A program made the translations under genes and the position numbers. 24,515 nucleotides of DNA from SIAJ01 sp036266155 (GTDB taxonomy: Bacteria > Planctomycetota > Planctomycetia > Gemmatales > Gemmataceae), in NCBI GenBank assembly GCA_036266155.1, contig DATANR010000263.1, forward strand, positions 1-24,515, written 5' to 3'. Under the pieces are notes generated by a model that was given only the letters and a program-made list of their open reading frames with translations, made no database searches and had not been told where the DNA came from. Shown in pieces: positions 1 through 6,914 of this stretch; position 1 is the stretch's first letter; every line of letters starts with the position of its first letter.

Positions 1-40
1 AAGGCGCCCGATTAAGACATTATCGGGCACCTTACGGTGC
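1..40 (-). terminator. Possible hairpin terminator region after pyk
   Basis: Two small hairpins lie just past the pyk stop on the minus strand: GCCCGAT (6-12) with ATCGGGC (22-28), and GCACC (27-31) with GGTGC (36-40). Their arms share bases 27-28, so they cannot both form fully. There is no clear T run and the window ends here, so this may be a terminator or only part of a palindromic intergenic repeat. Confidence 0.3.
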
Positions 41-78
41 TCCGCTCGCCGATGCACGGGCTCGGAGCGTGCGGTCAA

Positions 79-1530
79 CTAGCTCACCTGGCGCGTCAGC
101 ACGGCCCGGCTCGGTTCCTCGCCGGGCACCTGGCCGCGGACGAGCACCACGTAGTCGCCTGATCGAACGAGCCGGCGCGACTTCGCCCATTCCATCGCGC
201 TCGATAGTTCTTGCTCAACCATCGCCGTCTCGGGCTGAACCATGGCCGTGACACCCCAACAGACCGCCAACCTCCGAGCAAGTTGTTCGGTGCGTGTGAC
301 TGCCAGGATCGTCGATGTCGGCCGCCGGTTGCTGAGCGCGAGCGCCGTCCGTCCCGACTCGGTGGCGACGACCACGACTGAGGCGTTGAGGCGCTCATTG
401 ATCAGGTACGCGGCATCGACGGCCGCCTCGGTAATCGGTTCGACGAAGCCTTTCAACGATGCAGCTTGAACGTACGGTGGTCGGCCTCCCGCTTCGAGAT
501 ACGCCTCGGCCTCGAAGCAGATTTGCCGCATGGTCGCGACGGCTTCCACCGGGAATTCGCCGATTGCGGTTTCTCCGGACAGCATCACGGCATCGGTCCC
601 GTCGACGACGGCGTTGAACACGTCGCTGGCCTCGGCCCGCGTCGGCCGGCTCGAATGTTCCATGCTCTGAAGCATCTGCGTCGCCGTGATGACCGGCCGA
701 TGTGTGCTGTTGCACAGGCCAATCACGCGCTTCTGAATGGCCGGCACCCGCTGGACGTCCATCTCGACGCCCAGGTCGCCGCGTGCCACCATCACGCCGT
801 CGGTTGCGGCGATGATCGCCTCCAAATTCTGCACCGCCTGTGGCTTCTCGATCTTCACGACAATGCGTGCTGTACATTTACGCGCATCCAGTTCGCGGCG
901 CAGCCACGCGACATCGCCCGCGCTGCGCACGAATGAGAGGCCGACGTATTCCACATCGGCGCCATGTCGCGCGGTCCAATCGAGATCCTGCAGGTCCTTG
1001 TCCGTGAGCGACTTGACTGCCAGATTCGAGCCCGGCAGGTTCAAGCCTTGCTTCGAGCGCAATCGGCCGGAGAGTGTGACCTTCAATCGCGCTCGGCCGG
1101 CGGCCACGTCGATCACCTCCATTGCCACGGTGCCGTCGGCGAACAGCACGGTCTCGCCGGGTTTGAGGTCATTGGGCAGATCGCAATATGAACAGGTCAA
1201 CTCGTGTGGATCGTCCGACCGCCTCTCCGTCACCAACGTGAACTCTTCACCCAGCGGGCACTCGACGAGATCGCCCGGGATCGGCCCGAGCCGCATCTTC
1301 GGGCCGCACAAATCCTGGAGTACCGCGACGTGTCGACCCATCTCCCGGCTGATCGCCCGGATGTCCGCGAGCACCGCCGAGTGTTCCTCGTGCGTGCCGT
1401 GCGAGAAGTTCAGCCGGAAGACGTTGACGCCGGCGTCGATCAAGCGGCGCAAGACCGCCGGCGAGCGCGACGCCGGGCCGATGGTGGCGACGATCTTCGT
1501 GCGGATCGGTAATTGTTCGGCGTCGTTCAT
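79..1530 (-). CDS. pyk: Pyruvate kinase
   Basis: Cytosolic glycolytic enzyme that transfers phosphate from phosphoenolpyruvate to ADP, giving pyruvate and ATP. The 483-residue product has the usual bacterial length. It shows the N-terminal TKIVATIGPAS (residues 11-21), the active-site IEKPQ (228-232), MVARGDLGVE (247-256) and TATQMLQSM (282-290), and a C-terminal allosteric-type domain from about residue 340. The ATG at 1530 overlaps the pgm stop as ATGA, so translation is probably coupled to pgm. The only Shine-Dalgarno-like sequence is a weak GCGGGAC inside the end of pgm. No extra C-terminal PEP-utiliser domain is present. The family assignment is secure; which isozyme type it is cannot be told. 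Confidence 0.96.
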   Translation of the reverse strand: MNDAEQLPIRTKIVATIGPASRSPAVLRRLIDAGVNVFRLNFSHGTHEEHSAVLADIRAISREMGRHVAVLQDLCGPKMRLGPIPGDLVECPLGEEFTLVTERRSDDPHELTCSYCDLPNDLKPGETVLFADGTVAMEVIDVAAGRARLKVTLSGRLRSKQGLNLPGSNLAVKSLTDKDLQDLDWTARHGADVEYVGLSFVRSAGDVAWLRRELDARKCTARIVVKIEKPQAVQNLEAIIAATDGVMVARGDLGVEMDVQRVPAIQKRVIGLCNSTHRPVITATQMLQSMEHSSRPTRAEASDVFNAVVDGTDAVMLSGETAIGEFPVEAVATMRQICFEAEAYLEAGGRPPYVQAASLKGFVEPITEAAVDAAYLINERLNASVVVVATESGRTALALSNRRPTSTILAVTRTEQLARRLAVCWGVTAMVQPETAMVEQELSSAMEWAKSRRLVRSGDYVVLVRGQVPGEEPSRAVLTRQVS

Positions 1531-3170
1531 GTCCCGCTCAGTGTGTTGCCGACGATGCGCTGAGCCTCGGCGACGATCGAATCCAGATGCGACTGGTTCT
1601 TCAAGCTCTCGGCATACAGCTTATAAACGTCCTCGGTGCCCGATGGCCGCGCCGCAAACCAGCCCGACGCGGTCGTCACCTTGAGGCCGCCGATGGCCGC
1701 CTCGTTGCCGGGCGCCTGCGTGAGCTTGGCCGTGATCGGCTCGCCAGCCAGCGTTGACTCACGCACGTCCTCGGGAGCGAGCTTTTTCAGCCGGGCCTTC
1801 TGTGCCGGCGTGGCGACCGCGTCGATGCGCGTGTAGTAGGGCGTGCCGAACTCGGCCGTCAGTTCTCGGTAATGCTCGCCCGGGTCCTTGCCCGTCCGCG
1901 CCGTGATCTCCGCGGCCAAGAGAGCAAGGATCAAGCCGTCTTTATCCGTCGACCAGACCGTGCCGTCGAGCCGCAGGAAGCTGGCGCCGGCACTCTCTTC
2001 GCCGCCGAAGCAGCAGGAACCATCGAATAATCCCGGCGTAAACCACTTGAACCCGACCGGCACTTCGTAAAGCTTCCGACCGAGCTTCGCGACCACACGA
2101 TCGATCAGTCCGCTGCTCACCAGCGTCTTGCCGACCACTGCTTTTGTTGGCCAATCAGGGCGATGCACGAGGAGATAGTTGATCGCGACGGCGAGATAGT
2201 GGTTCGGATTCATCAGGCCGACGGACGGCGTCACGATGCCGTGCCGATCCGCGTCCGGGTCGTTGGCGAACGCGACGCGGAAGCGATCCTTAAGGTTGAC
2301 CAGCCCGGCCATCGCGTACGGGCTCGAACAGTCCATGCGGATTTGCCCGTCGTGGTCGACAGTCATGAACGAGAACGTCGGATCGACGCGCGGGTTCACG
2401 ATCTCAATGTTCAGCCCATAGGCCTTGTTGATCGGCTCCCAGTAGCGCACGCCCGCGCCGCCGAGCGGGTCGACGCCGAGCGGCAGCCGCGTGCTTCCGA
2501 TCACATCCATGTCAATGACATGCCGCAGGTCTTCGACATAGGCGGCGACGAAGTCCTGCGGCGTCGTGGTCGTCGCCTTGCGTGCCTGCTCGTAGGCGAT
2601 GCGATTGACGCCGGCGTTGTTCCGCTTCAGATAGTCGTTGGCCCGATCCTCGATCCACTTGGTCACGTCCGTATCAGCCGGTCCGCCGTTGGGCGGGTTG
2701 TACTTGAACCCGCCGTCCGTCGGTGGATTGTGCGACGGCGTAATGACGATCCCGTCGGCGGGCGGGCCCTGAATGCGGTTGTGAACCAGGATCGCGCGCG
2801 AGATAACGGGCGTCGGTGTAAAGCCGTCGTCGCGCTGGATGAAACAATGCACGCCGTTGGCGGCGAGCACCTCAAGCGCGGTTTTCTGAGCCGGGCCGGA
2901 CAGACAGTGCGTGTCCTTGCCCATGTACAGCGGGCCGTCGTACCCTTGCGCCTTGCGGTAATCGCAGATGGCCTGCGTGATCGCGAGGATGTGGGCCTCG
3001 GTAAACGTGCTCTTGGCGGTCGACCCGCGATGGCCGCTGGTGCCGAAACTGACGAGCTGATTGGGATCGTCGAGGTTGGGCCGGCGCTCGAAGTAGTCGC
3101 GCTCGAGTTGGGCCGGGTCGATCAGCAAGTTGGCGGGCGCCGGCTTGCCGGCGAGCGGGGAAATAGCCAT
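1527..3170 (-). CDS. pgm: Phosphoglucomutase (alpha-D-glucose phosphate-specific)
   Basis: Interconverts glucose 1-phosphate and glucose 6-phosphate in the cytosol, linking glycogen and nucleotide-sugar metabolism to glycolysis. Starting at 3170 gives 547 residues, close to the 546 of the E. coli enzyme. The phosphoserine loop TPSHNPP puts the catalytic Ser at residue 146. The metal loop is DPDADRHG (304-311), the sugar loop is GGEESAG (388-394), and the C-terminal phosphate loop contains RPSGTED. The frame stays open upstream to 3422, but that extension runs through the tRNA-Cys gene and reads the T arm as peptide. An AGGGAG Shine-Dalgarno 5 bases before 3170 supports the shorter start. The gene overlaps pyk by 4 bases, and the two likely form an operon. 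Confidence 0.96.
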   Translation of the reverse strand: MAISPLAGKPAPANLLIDPAQLERDYFERRPNLDDPNQLVSFGTSGHRGSTAKSTFTEAHILAITQAICDYRKAQGYDGPLYMGKDTHCLSGPAQKTALEVLAANGVHCFIQRDDGFTPTPVISRAILVHNRIQGPPADGIVITPSHNPPTDGGFKYNPPNGGPADTDVTKWIEDRANDYLKRNNAGVNRIAYEQARKATTTTPQDFVAAYVEDLRHVIDMDVIGSTRLPLGVDPLGGAGVRYWEPINKAYGLNIEIVNPRVDPTFSFMTVDHDGQIRMDCSSPYAMAGLVNLKDRFRVAFANDPDADRHGIVTPSVGLMNPNHYLAVAINYLLVHRPDWPTKAVVGKTLVSSGLIDRVVAKLGRKLYEVPVGFKWFTPGLFDGSCCFGGEESAGASFLRLDGTVWSTDKDGLILALLAAEITARTGKDPGEHYRELTAEFGTPYYTRIDAVATPAQKARLKKLAPEDVRESTLAGEPITAKLTQAPGNEAAIGGLKVTTASGWFAARPSGTEDVYKLYAESLKNQSHLDSIVAEAQRIVGNTLSGT

Positions 3171-3175
3171 GACCG

Positions 3176-3181
3176 CTCCCT
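3176..3181 (-). promoter_or_regulatory. Ribosome binding site deciding the pgm start
   Basis: On the minus strand AGGGAG sits 5 bases before ATG 3170. It favours this start over upstream in-frame codons that would run into the tRNA gene. Confidence 0.75.
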
Positions 3182-3306
3182 GAATCACAATGACGTTGAT
3201 GGTGGAAGCGTATGCGGAAGCGGCCGGGATCGTAGCGGCTATCGTTAGAAGGTGCGGGAAAGAAGGGCCGGAGGACGGCCGGAGGAAGACATAACTTGAG
3301 ACAAAG

Positions 3307-3378
3307 AGGCCTCGCCCGGATTCGAACCGGGGAATGACGGTTTTGCAAACCGTTGCCTTACCACTTGGCGACGAGGCC
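3307..3378 (-). tRNA. tRNA-Cys (anticodon GCA)
   Basis: Read on the minus strand, the cloverleaf is complete. The acceptor stem GGCCTCG (3378-3372) pairs with CGAGGCC (3314-3308). The D arm has GCC/GGC. The anticodon stem ACGGT/ACCGT encloses the loop TTGCAAA with anticodon GCA. The T arm is CCCGG-TTCGAAT-CCGGG. The discriminator base is U, as expected for tRNA-Cys. The length is 72 nt and CCA is not encoded. A sigma-70-like promoter lies about 15 bases upstream. pgm follows on the same strand 136 bases later, so readthrough into pgm-pyk is possible. Confidence 0.96.
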
Positions 3379-3393
3379 GTGCCGACTCGAACG

Positions 3394-3422
3394 ATCGTAG
3401 CGGTTGTCCGATAAACCGTCAA
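3394..3422 (-). promoter_or_regulatory. Sigma-70-type promoter for tRNA-Cys
   Basis: On the minus strand TTGACG (3422-3417) and TACGAT (3399-3394) are separated by exactly 17 bases. The -10 hexamer ends 15 bases before the 5' end of the tRNA. It may also feed pgm-pyk, since no equally good promoter is seen between the tRNA and pgm. Confidence 0.7.
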
Positions 3423-3532
3423 CCGGCCCCCATCTTATCGTCTGAATGGGCCGTTTTCCTTGAGCCGGTTCGCAGCTGTTCGGGTTCTCGGAAATAAGAA
3501 GTGCGCCTGGGCATTTTTCCCATTCCGCGCTG

Positions 3533-3560
3533 TTGACTTTGATTGCTTGCTCCCTTGAAT
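3533..3560 (+). promoter_or_regulatory. Candidate promoter of the ATP synthase operon
   Basis: TTGACT (3533-3538) is followed after 16 bases by TTGAAT (3555-3560), leaving a leader of roughly 50 bases before the ATG at 3621. The -35 is good and the -10 is weak, so this is a plausible but unproven start of the operon. Confidence 0.45.
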
Positions 3561-3620
3561 ACAAATCTCGCCGGGTCGGCAGGCGGCTCCAAACTCATTC
3601 GCCCCGCAAGGGATCGGACC

Positions 3621-3833
3621 ATGGCTAACGCCCCCGATCCACAACAGCGCCGAATGTTGGCGCTGGCTTACAGTGCCAGTTCGACACTGACCGGGCCGGC
3701 GATCCTGGGGCTGTTAATCGACTGGGCCGCGGGCACAATGCCCTGGTTTACCGTGGGCGGCGTGCTTGTTGGGATGGTCGGCCTGTTCGTGCTGCTGATC
3801 CGGTTTTCGCAACCGAAGGAGCCGCGCCAGTGA
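3621..3833 (+). CDS. atpZ: AtpZ-like small membrane protein (ATPase gene1 family)
   Basis: First gene of the ATP synthase operon: 70 residues with two hydrophobic spans (about 14-36 and 42-62) joined by a short loop containing PWFT. This is the layout of the small AtpZ/ATPase_gene1 proteins that precede atpI and atpB in many bacteria. Those proteins have been linked to Mg2+/Ca2+ transport or Fo assembly; the exact role here is not visible. The ATG at 3621 is chosen because AAGGG lies 8 bases upstream and the hydrophobic part begins soon after. The frame is open back to 3543, but that segment looks like leader. The stop overlaps the GTG start of the next gene by 4 bases. Length and position support the call; the sequence itself is poorly conserved. 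Confidence 0.65.
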   Translation: MANAPDPQQRRMLALAYSASSTLTGPAILGLLIDWAAGTMPWFTVGGVLVGMVGLFVLLIRFSQPKEPRQ

Positions 3834-4216
3834 AGGGCTTCGCGGTTCTGATCGGCGTGGCGATTGCGGCGTGGGTGGTGTTGGCCTTGCCCGCCATGTT
3901 GTTCGACGGCGCGGGGCCTGAGGTGACGGCGCCGGCCTTGCTCGTGTGTCTGGCACCCAACCTGCTTGCCCTGGGTGTGGCGGAGTTGTTCAAGGGTCGA
4001 AGCGAATACGTGCAGACGGCCGTGCTCACGATCTCGTTTGTCGCACGGCTGTTCTTGGTTCTGGGTTTAGGGTTTACCGTCTACCTGTTGTCACCGTACC
4101 TCAAGGGACGCGAACTTTCGTTCGTCCTCTGGGGGGCATTGTTTTACCTGATCCTTCTGGCCGTGGAATCCCGAGTGGTTTCGCGACGGATGGCGGGTGC
4201 AACCGCGGGTCGCTGA
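3830..4216 (+). CDS. atpI: AtpI-like membrane protein
   Basis: A 128-residue, very hydrophobic protein with about four membrane spans (around 4-24, 33-54, 61-90 and 95-112) and a basic C-terminus. It lies directly between the AtpZ-like gene and atpB, where ATP synthase protein I is found in many operons. AtpI is thought to help assemble the c-ring or transport Mg2+. The start is GTG, overlapping the previous stop as GTGA, and its own stop abuts the atpB ATG with no gap, so translational coupling on both sides is likely. The sequence has little beyond hydrophobicity to confirm the family. The call depends mainly on size, topology and position. Confidence 0.55.
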   Translation: MKGFAVLIGVAIAAWVVLALPAMLFDGAGPEVTAPALLVCLAPNLLALGVAELFKGRSEYVQTAVLTISFVARLFLVLGLGFTVYLLSPYLKGRELSFVLWGALFYLILLAVESRVVSRRMAGATAGR

Positions 4217-5080
4217 ATGGCCGATGAACCGATCAGCCCGCTCGACGCCCTGAAGGACCCCTTCGCGGAGTCCGCCGACACCTACCATTGGGACGTTTGC
4301 AAGTCCCTTGGCTGGGAATGGCATATGCCGGAGTGGCTCTCCAAGTTCATGGTGTTGGAGACCATCGCGTTCGTAGTTGTGCTGGTGGTGTTTCTCACGG
4401 CGGCCAAGCGAATCGCCAAGGGTGATGTGCCGCGTGGCCGATTCGCACATTTCGTCGAATCGATCCTGCTATTCATCCGCGACGAAGTCGCGATTCCGAC
4501 GATCGGCGAACACGACTATAAACGGTTCCTGCCATTATTGTGGACCATGTTCGTGTTCATCGCGACGATGAACCTCCTCGGCATGATCCCATTCATGGGG
4601 TCGCCGACGGCGAGCATTGCGGTCACGGCCGTGCTGGCGACGGTGGCGTTCTTCGTGATTCACATCAATGGCATCCTTGCGAATCACGGCTTCGGACATT
4701 ACGTCAAGACGTTTAAGGTCAAGCTCGACCGCGAAGGCAAGCTACTGCAGATCCTGGCGCCGGTCATCGAGTTCGGCGTGTTCTGGCTGGAAATCGGGAC
4801 GGCGTTTATCCGGGCCATCGTGCTGGCCGTGCGTCTCTTCGCCAACATGCTGGCTGGCCACACGACGCTGTTCGTGGTGATGTCGTTCATCTACATGGTG
4901 GGCTTGGCCGTCGAACAGGGGCTGATGAGCGGCTACTTCTTCTGGCCGATTACGGTGACGAGCGTCGCGACGCTGGTCGCTTTGAGCATTTTGGAAATCT
5001 TCGTCGGTCTGTTGCAGGCGTTTGTATTCGTCTTCCTGACGTCGACGTTTATCGGCATGGCAATGCATCCGGAACACTAA
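4217..5080 (+). CDS. atpB: ATP synthase Fo subunit a
   Basis: Membrane subunit that forms the two proton half-channels beside the c-ring. The product is 287 residues. The essential stator arginine is visible at residue 206 in AVRLFANMLAGHT. The C-terminal helix LEIFVGLLQAFVFVFLT carries the conserved Glu (260) and Gln (267) of the channel. Five or six hydrophobic helices are evident, after a soluble N-terminal stretch of about 45 residues. The start abuts the stop of the AtpI-like gene. The following atpE gene begins 34 bases downstream with its own AGGAG. All expected functional residues are present. Confidence 0.95.
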   Translation: MADEPISPLDALKDPFAESADTYHWDVCKSLGWEWHMPEWLSKFMVLETIAFVVVLVVFLTAAKRIAKGDVPRGRFAHFVESILLFIRDEVAIPTIGEHDYKRFLPLLWTMFVFIATMNLLGMIPFMGSPTASIAVTAVLATVAFFVIHINGILANHGFGHYVKTFKVKLDREGKLLQILAPVIEFGVFWLEIGTAFIRAIVLAVRLFANMLAGHTTLFVVMSFIYMVGLAVEQGLMSGYFFWPITVTSVATLVALSILEIFVGLLQAFVFVFLTSTFIGMAMHPEH

Positions 5081-5114
5081 CCTGACTAACCCGAATACAG
5101 GAGTTTGACGACCC

Positions 5115-5486
5115 ATGAAGCACATAACCCGCGTGGCCCTGGCGGCCGTGTTGTTCCTCGCCTTCGGCGGTTTGGCGCTCGCGCAGCCGGGTACGCCGCT
5201 CCCGACCAGCAAGCTGGACGCCGACGTTCAGAAGCAGGCGGTTGAGCGGAACGCGTCGGCCACCGCGAAGTACACGGGCGGCGGGGCCGGCATCGGCATG
5301 GGTTTGGCGGCCATCGGCGCCGGCATCGGCATCGGCCTCATCGGCCACTCGGCCCTCGCGGGCATCGCCCGTCAGCCGGAACAGGCCGGCGCGATCCGCG
5401 GCACGATGATTCTGATGGCGGCCCTCGTCGAAGGCGTCGCGCTCATCGCCGTCGTGTTCTGTCTGGTGCTTTCCTTCGTCGCGTGA
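5115..5486 (+). CDS. atpE: ATP synthase Fo subunit c with N-terminal signal sequence
   Basis: Forms the rotating proteolipid ring. The core hairpin (about residues 54-123) has a glycine-rich first helix (AAIGAGIGIGLIG), the polar loop RQPE (86-89) and a second helix with the ion-binding Glu at residue 106. The residues after that Glu are GVAL, not the ES/T(Y) pattern of sodium-binding rings, so proton coupling is inferred. At 123 residues it is longer than the usual 70-90 because of an N-terminal segment resembling a signal peptide. Cleavage after ALA (residue 23) is plausible, followed by about 30 hydrophilic residues. AGGAG at 5099-5103 precedes the ATG by 11 bases. Downstream lies a long palindrome before atpF. 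Confidence 0.94.
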   Translation: MKHITRVALAAVLFLAFGGLALAQPGTPLPTSKLDADVQKQAVERNASATAKYTGGGAGIGMGLAAIGAGIGIGLIGHSALAGIARQPEQAGAIRGTMILMAALVEGVALIAVVFCLVLSFVA

Positions 5487-5493
5487 CGTGCTA

Positions 5494-5557
5494 GGCGAGC
5501 GGAGGTGCGTAAGCACCCGATGCTGGAAATCGGGGTGCTTACGCACCTCCGCTCGCC
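5494..5557. repeat. Perfect 25-bp inverted repeat between atpE and atpF
   Basis: The arm at 5494-5518 is the exact reverse complement of 5533-5557, with a 14-base loop. The left arm contains GGAGGTG and the right arm the complementary CACCTCC. The structure ends only 3 bases before the atpF ribosome binding site. No T run follows, so it is not an ordinary terminator. It may set mRNA stability or relative translation of atpE and atpF, or be an inserted palindromic repeat. Confidence 0.9.
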
Positions 5558-5560
5558 AGA

Positions 5561-5567
5561 GGTGGAG
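5561..5567 (+). promoter_or_regulatory. Ribosome binding site deciding the atpF start
   Basis: GGTGGAG lies 6 bases before ATG 5574. It supports that start over the in-frame codon at 5505, which lies inside the palindrome. Confidence 0.75.
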
Positions 5568-5573
5568 AAACCC

Positions 5574-6206
5574 ATGCGAAGTCTAACCTGGCTCATCGTC
5601 ACGCTGCTGGCACTGTCCGTGTGCGCGCCCACGGTGCGAGCCGAAGCGGCGGCGAAGGATGAGCACGGCGCCAAAGATCCTGGCAAGCTCGATGTTGCCG
5701 AGAAGTTCGGGCTCAAGCGTTATGACCTGGCCATTTACACGCTCGTGCTGTTTACGATCCTCGTGATCGTGCTCGGCAAGTTTGCCTGGGGCCCGGTGAT
5801 GGCCGGCCTCGACAAGCGCGAAGCCAACTTACGGAAAATCCACGACGATGCCGAGGCATCGCGTGCGGAGGCGCAAAAGTCGCTGACGGACGTGCAGGCC
5901 CGGCTCGCCAAGGCGAACGACGAGATTCGGGCGATGCTCGATGAGGCTCGCCGCGACGCCCAGGCCGTCAAGGACCAGATGAAGGCCGACGCGGCCGCGG
6001 AATCGACCGCAGAACGCGATCGCATGCGCCGCGAAATTGAAATGGCAAAGGATCAGGCGCTGCAGGACATCTATCAGCAGGCGGTGCAGCTTGCCGCAAT
6101 GGTGTCGACCAAGGCGATCCAGCGGGAACTGACGCCGGCGGATCACACGCGGCTGCTCGAAGGCGCGCTGGCGGACCTGCGGATGAATCTTGGTTCGAAG
6201 GCCTGA
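5574..6206 (+). CDS. atpF: ATP synthase Fo subunit b with N-terminal signal-like segment
   Basis: Peripheral stalk subunit that anchors delta and F1 to the membrane. From ATG 5574 the protein is 210 residues. It has a signal-peptide-like segment (about 4-20, with possible cleavage after VRA at 23) and a hydrophilic linker. The true membrane helix follows at about 52-68, ending in KFAWGPV, and then a long charged coiled-coil from about 78 to 190. The second hydrophobic segment followed by FAWGPVMAGLDKRE is typical of b subunits. The extra N-terminal hydrophobic stretch resembles processed b subunits of cyanobacteria and chloroplasts. The frame is open from 5505, but that part translates the palindrome. 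Confidence 0.93.
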   Translation: MRSLTWLIVTLLALSVCAPTVRAEAAAKDEHGAKDPGKLDVAEKFGLKRYDLAIYTLVLFTILVIVLGKFAWGPVMAGLDKREANLRKIHDDAEASRAEAQKSLTDVQARLAKANDEIRAMLDEARRDAQAVKDQMKADAAAESTAERDRMRREIEMAKDQALQDIYQQAVQLAAMVSTKAIQRELTPADHTRLLEGALADLRMNLGSKA

Positions 6207-6211
6207 CAGAG

Positions 6212-6256
6212 ATGGGACGAATAGGTCCCATAGGACCCATACGTTCCATCGCCCCT
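6212..6256. repeat. Short 9-base repeat cluster and hairpin between atpF and atpH
   Basis: ATGGGAC (6212-6218) pairs with GTCCCAT (6225-6231). From 6221 the units ATAGGTCCC, ATAGGACCC, ATACGTTCC and ATCGCCCCT follow each other at a 9-base period, with decreasing similarity. It fills most of the 72-base gap between atpF and atpH. Confidence 0.6.
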
Positions 6257-6278
6257 AACTCTGACATAGACGTCCAAG

Positions 6279-6914
6279 ATGGCCGAAGTCTTTGAAACCG
6301 ACAGCCGAGCCGGCGCCGAGGGGTCCTCGGAGCGCCGCGTGGCCCGCGTCTACGCCGAGGCCCTGCTCGACGTGGCTTCGGAACGCGGCATCGCTGACGA
6401 GATCGGACAGGAACTCGACTCGTTGGTTCGCGAGGTGTTCAACGGGGCCCCCGAGGTCGAGGCCACGCTAGGTTCGCCGGTCGTCAAGCGGTCGGTCAAG
6501 ACGCCGCTCTTGGCAACCGTGTTCAAGGACAAGGTCAGCGAGTTGCTGTTCAACTTCCTGAACGTGTTGAACTCCAAGGACCGGCTGTCGCTCGTTCGCA
6601 ATGTGGCGGCCGGCTACCGCGACCTGCTCGATCAACGGGCCAAGCGGCTGCGCGTGCGGGTAAAGTCGGCCGTGCCGCTGACCGACGGGCAGACGGAACA
6701 ATTGAAGCAAACCATCGGGCAGGCGACCGGGCTCGACCCGGTCGTCAGTGCCCAGATCGACCCGGCGCTCTTGGGCGGGATGATCGTTCAAGTTGGCGAC
6801 CAGGTGTTCGACAGCTCGGTCAGTTACCAGATCGAGTCGATCCGAAATCAACTGCTGGCGAGGAGCAGCTATGAAGTTCAAACCGGACGAGATCGTTTCA
6901 GTTCTGCGGGGTGA
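6279..6914 (+). CDS. atpH: ATP synthase F1 subunit delta
   Basis: Joins the top of F1 to the b-subunit stalk. The product is 211 residues, against about 175-180 usually, with roughly 20 extra residues before the conserved ARVYAEALLDVA (about 22-33) and a short extra tail. The C-terminal OSCP/delta signature LGGMIVQVGDQVFDSSV is clear. The last 44 bases overlap the start of atpA in another frame. The ribosome binding site is weak (no good purine run before 6279). The extra tail coincides with the stretch that carries the atpA start, which may explain the added length. Confidence 0.93.
   Translation: MAEVFETDSRAGAEGSSERRVARVYAEALLDVASERGIADEIGQELDSLVREVFNGAPEVEATLGSPVVKRSVKTPLLATVFKDKVSELLFNFLNVLNSKDRLSLVRNVAAGYRDLLDQRAKRLRVRVKSAVPLTDGQTEQLKQTIGQATGLDPVVSAQIDPALLGGMIVQVGDQVFDSSVSYQIESIRNQLLARSSYEVQTGRDRFSSAG
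6861..6865 (+). promoter_or_regulatory. Ribosome binding site deciding the atpA start
   Basis: AGGAG sits 5 bases before ATG 6871. It supports the 572-residue AtpA rather than a start at 6793 further inside atpH. Confidence 0.75.

Noticed and set aside
2163..3248. Plus-strand open frame of 361 codons opposite pgm
   Set aside because: Biased composition (Arg, Val, Asp) and full overlap with conserved pgm; a shadow frame.
3171..3422. N-terminal extension of Pgm by 84 residues
   Set aside because: The extension translates the tRNA-Cys gene and its promoter. The shorter form has the family length and a good ribosome binding site.
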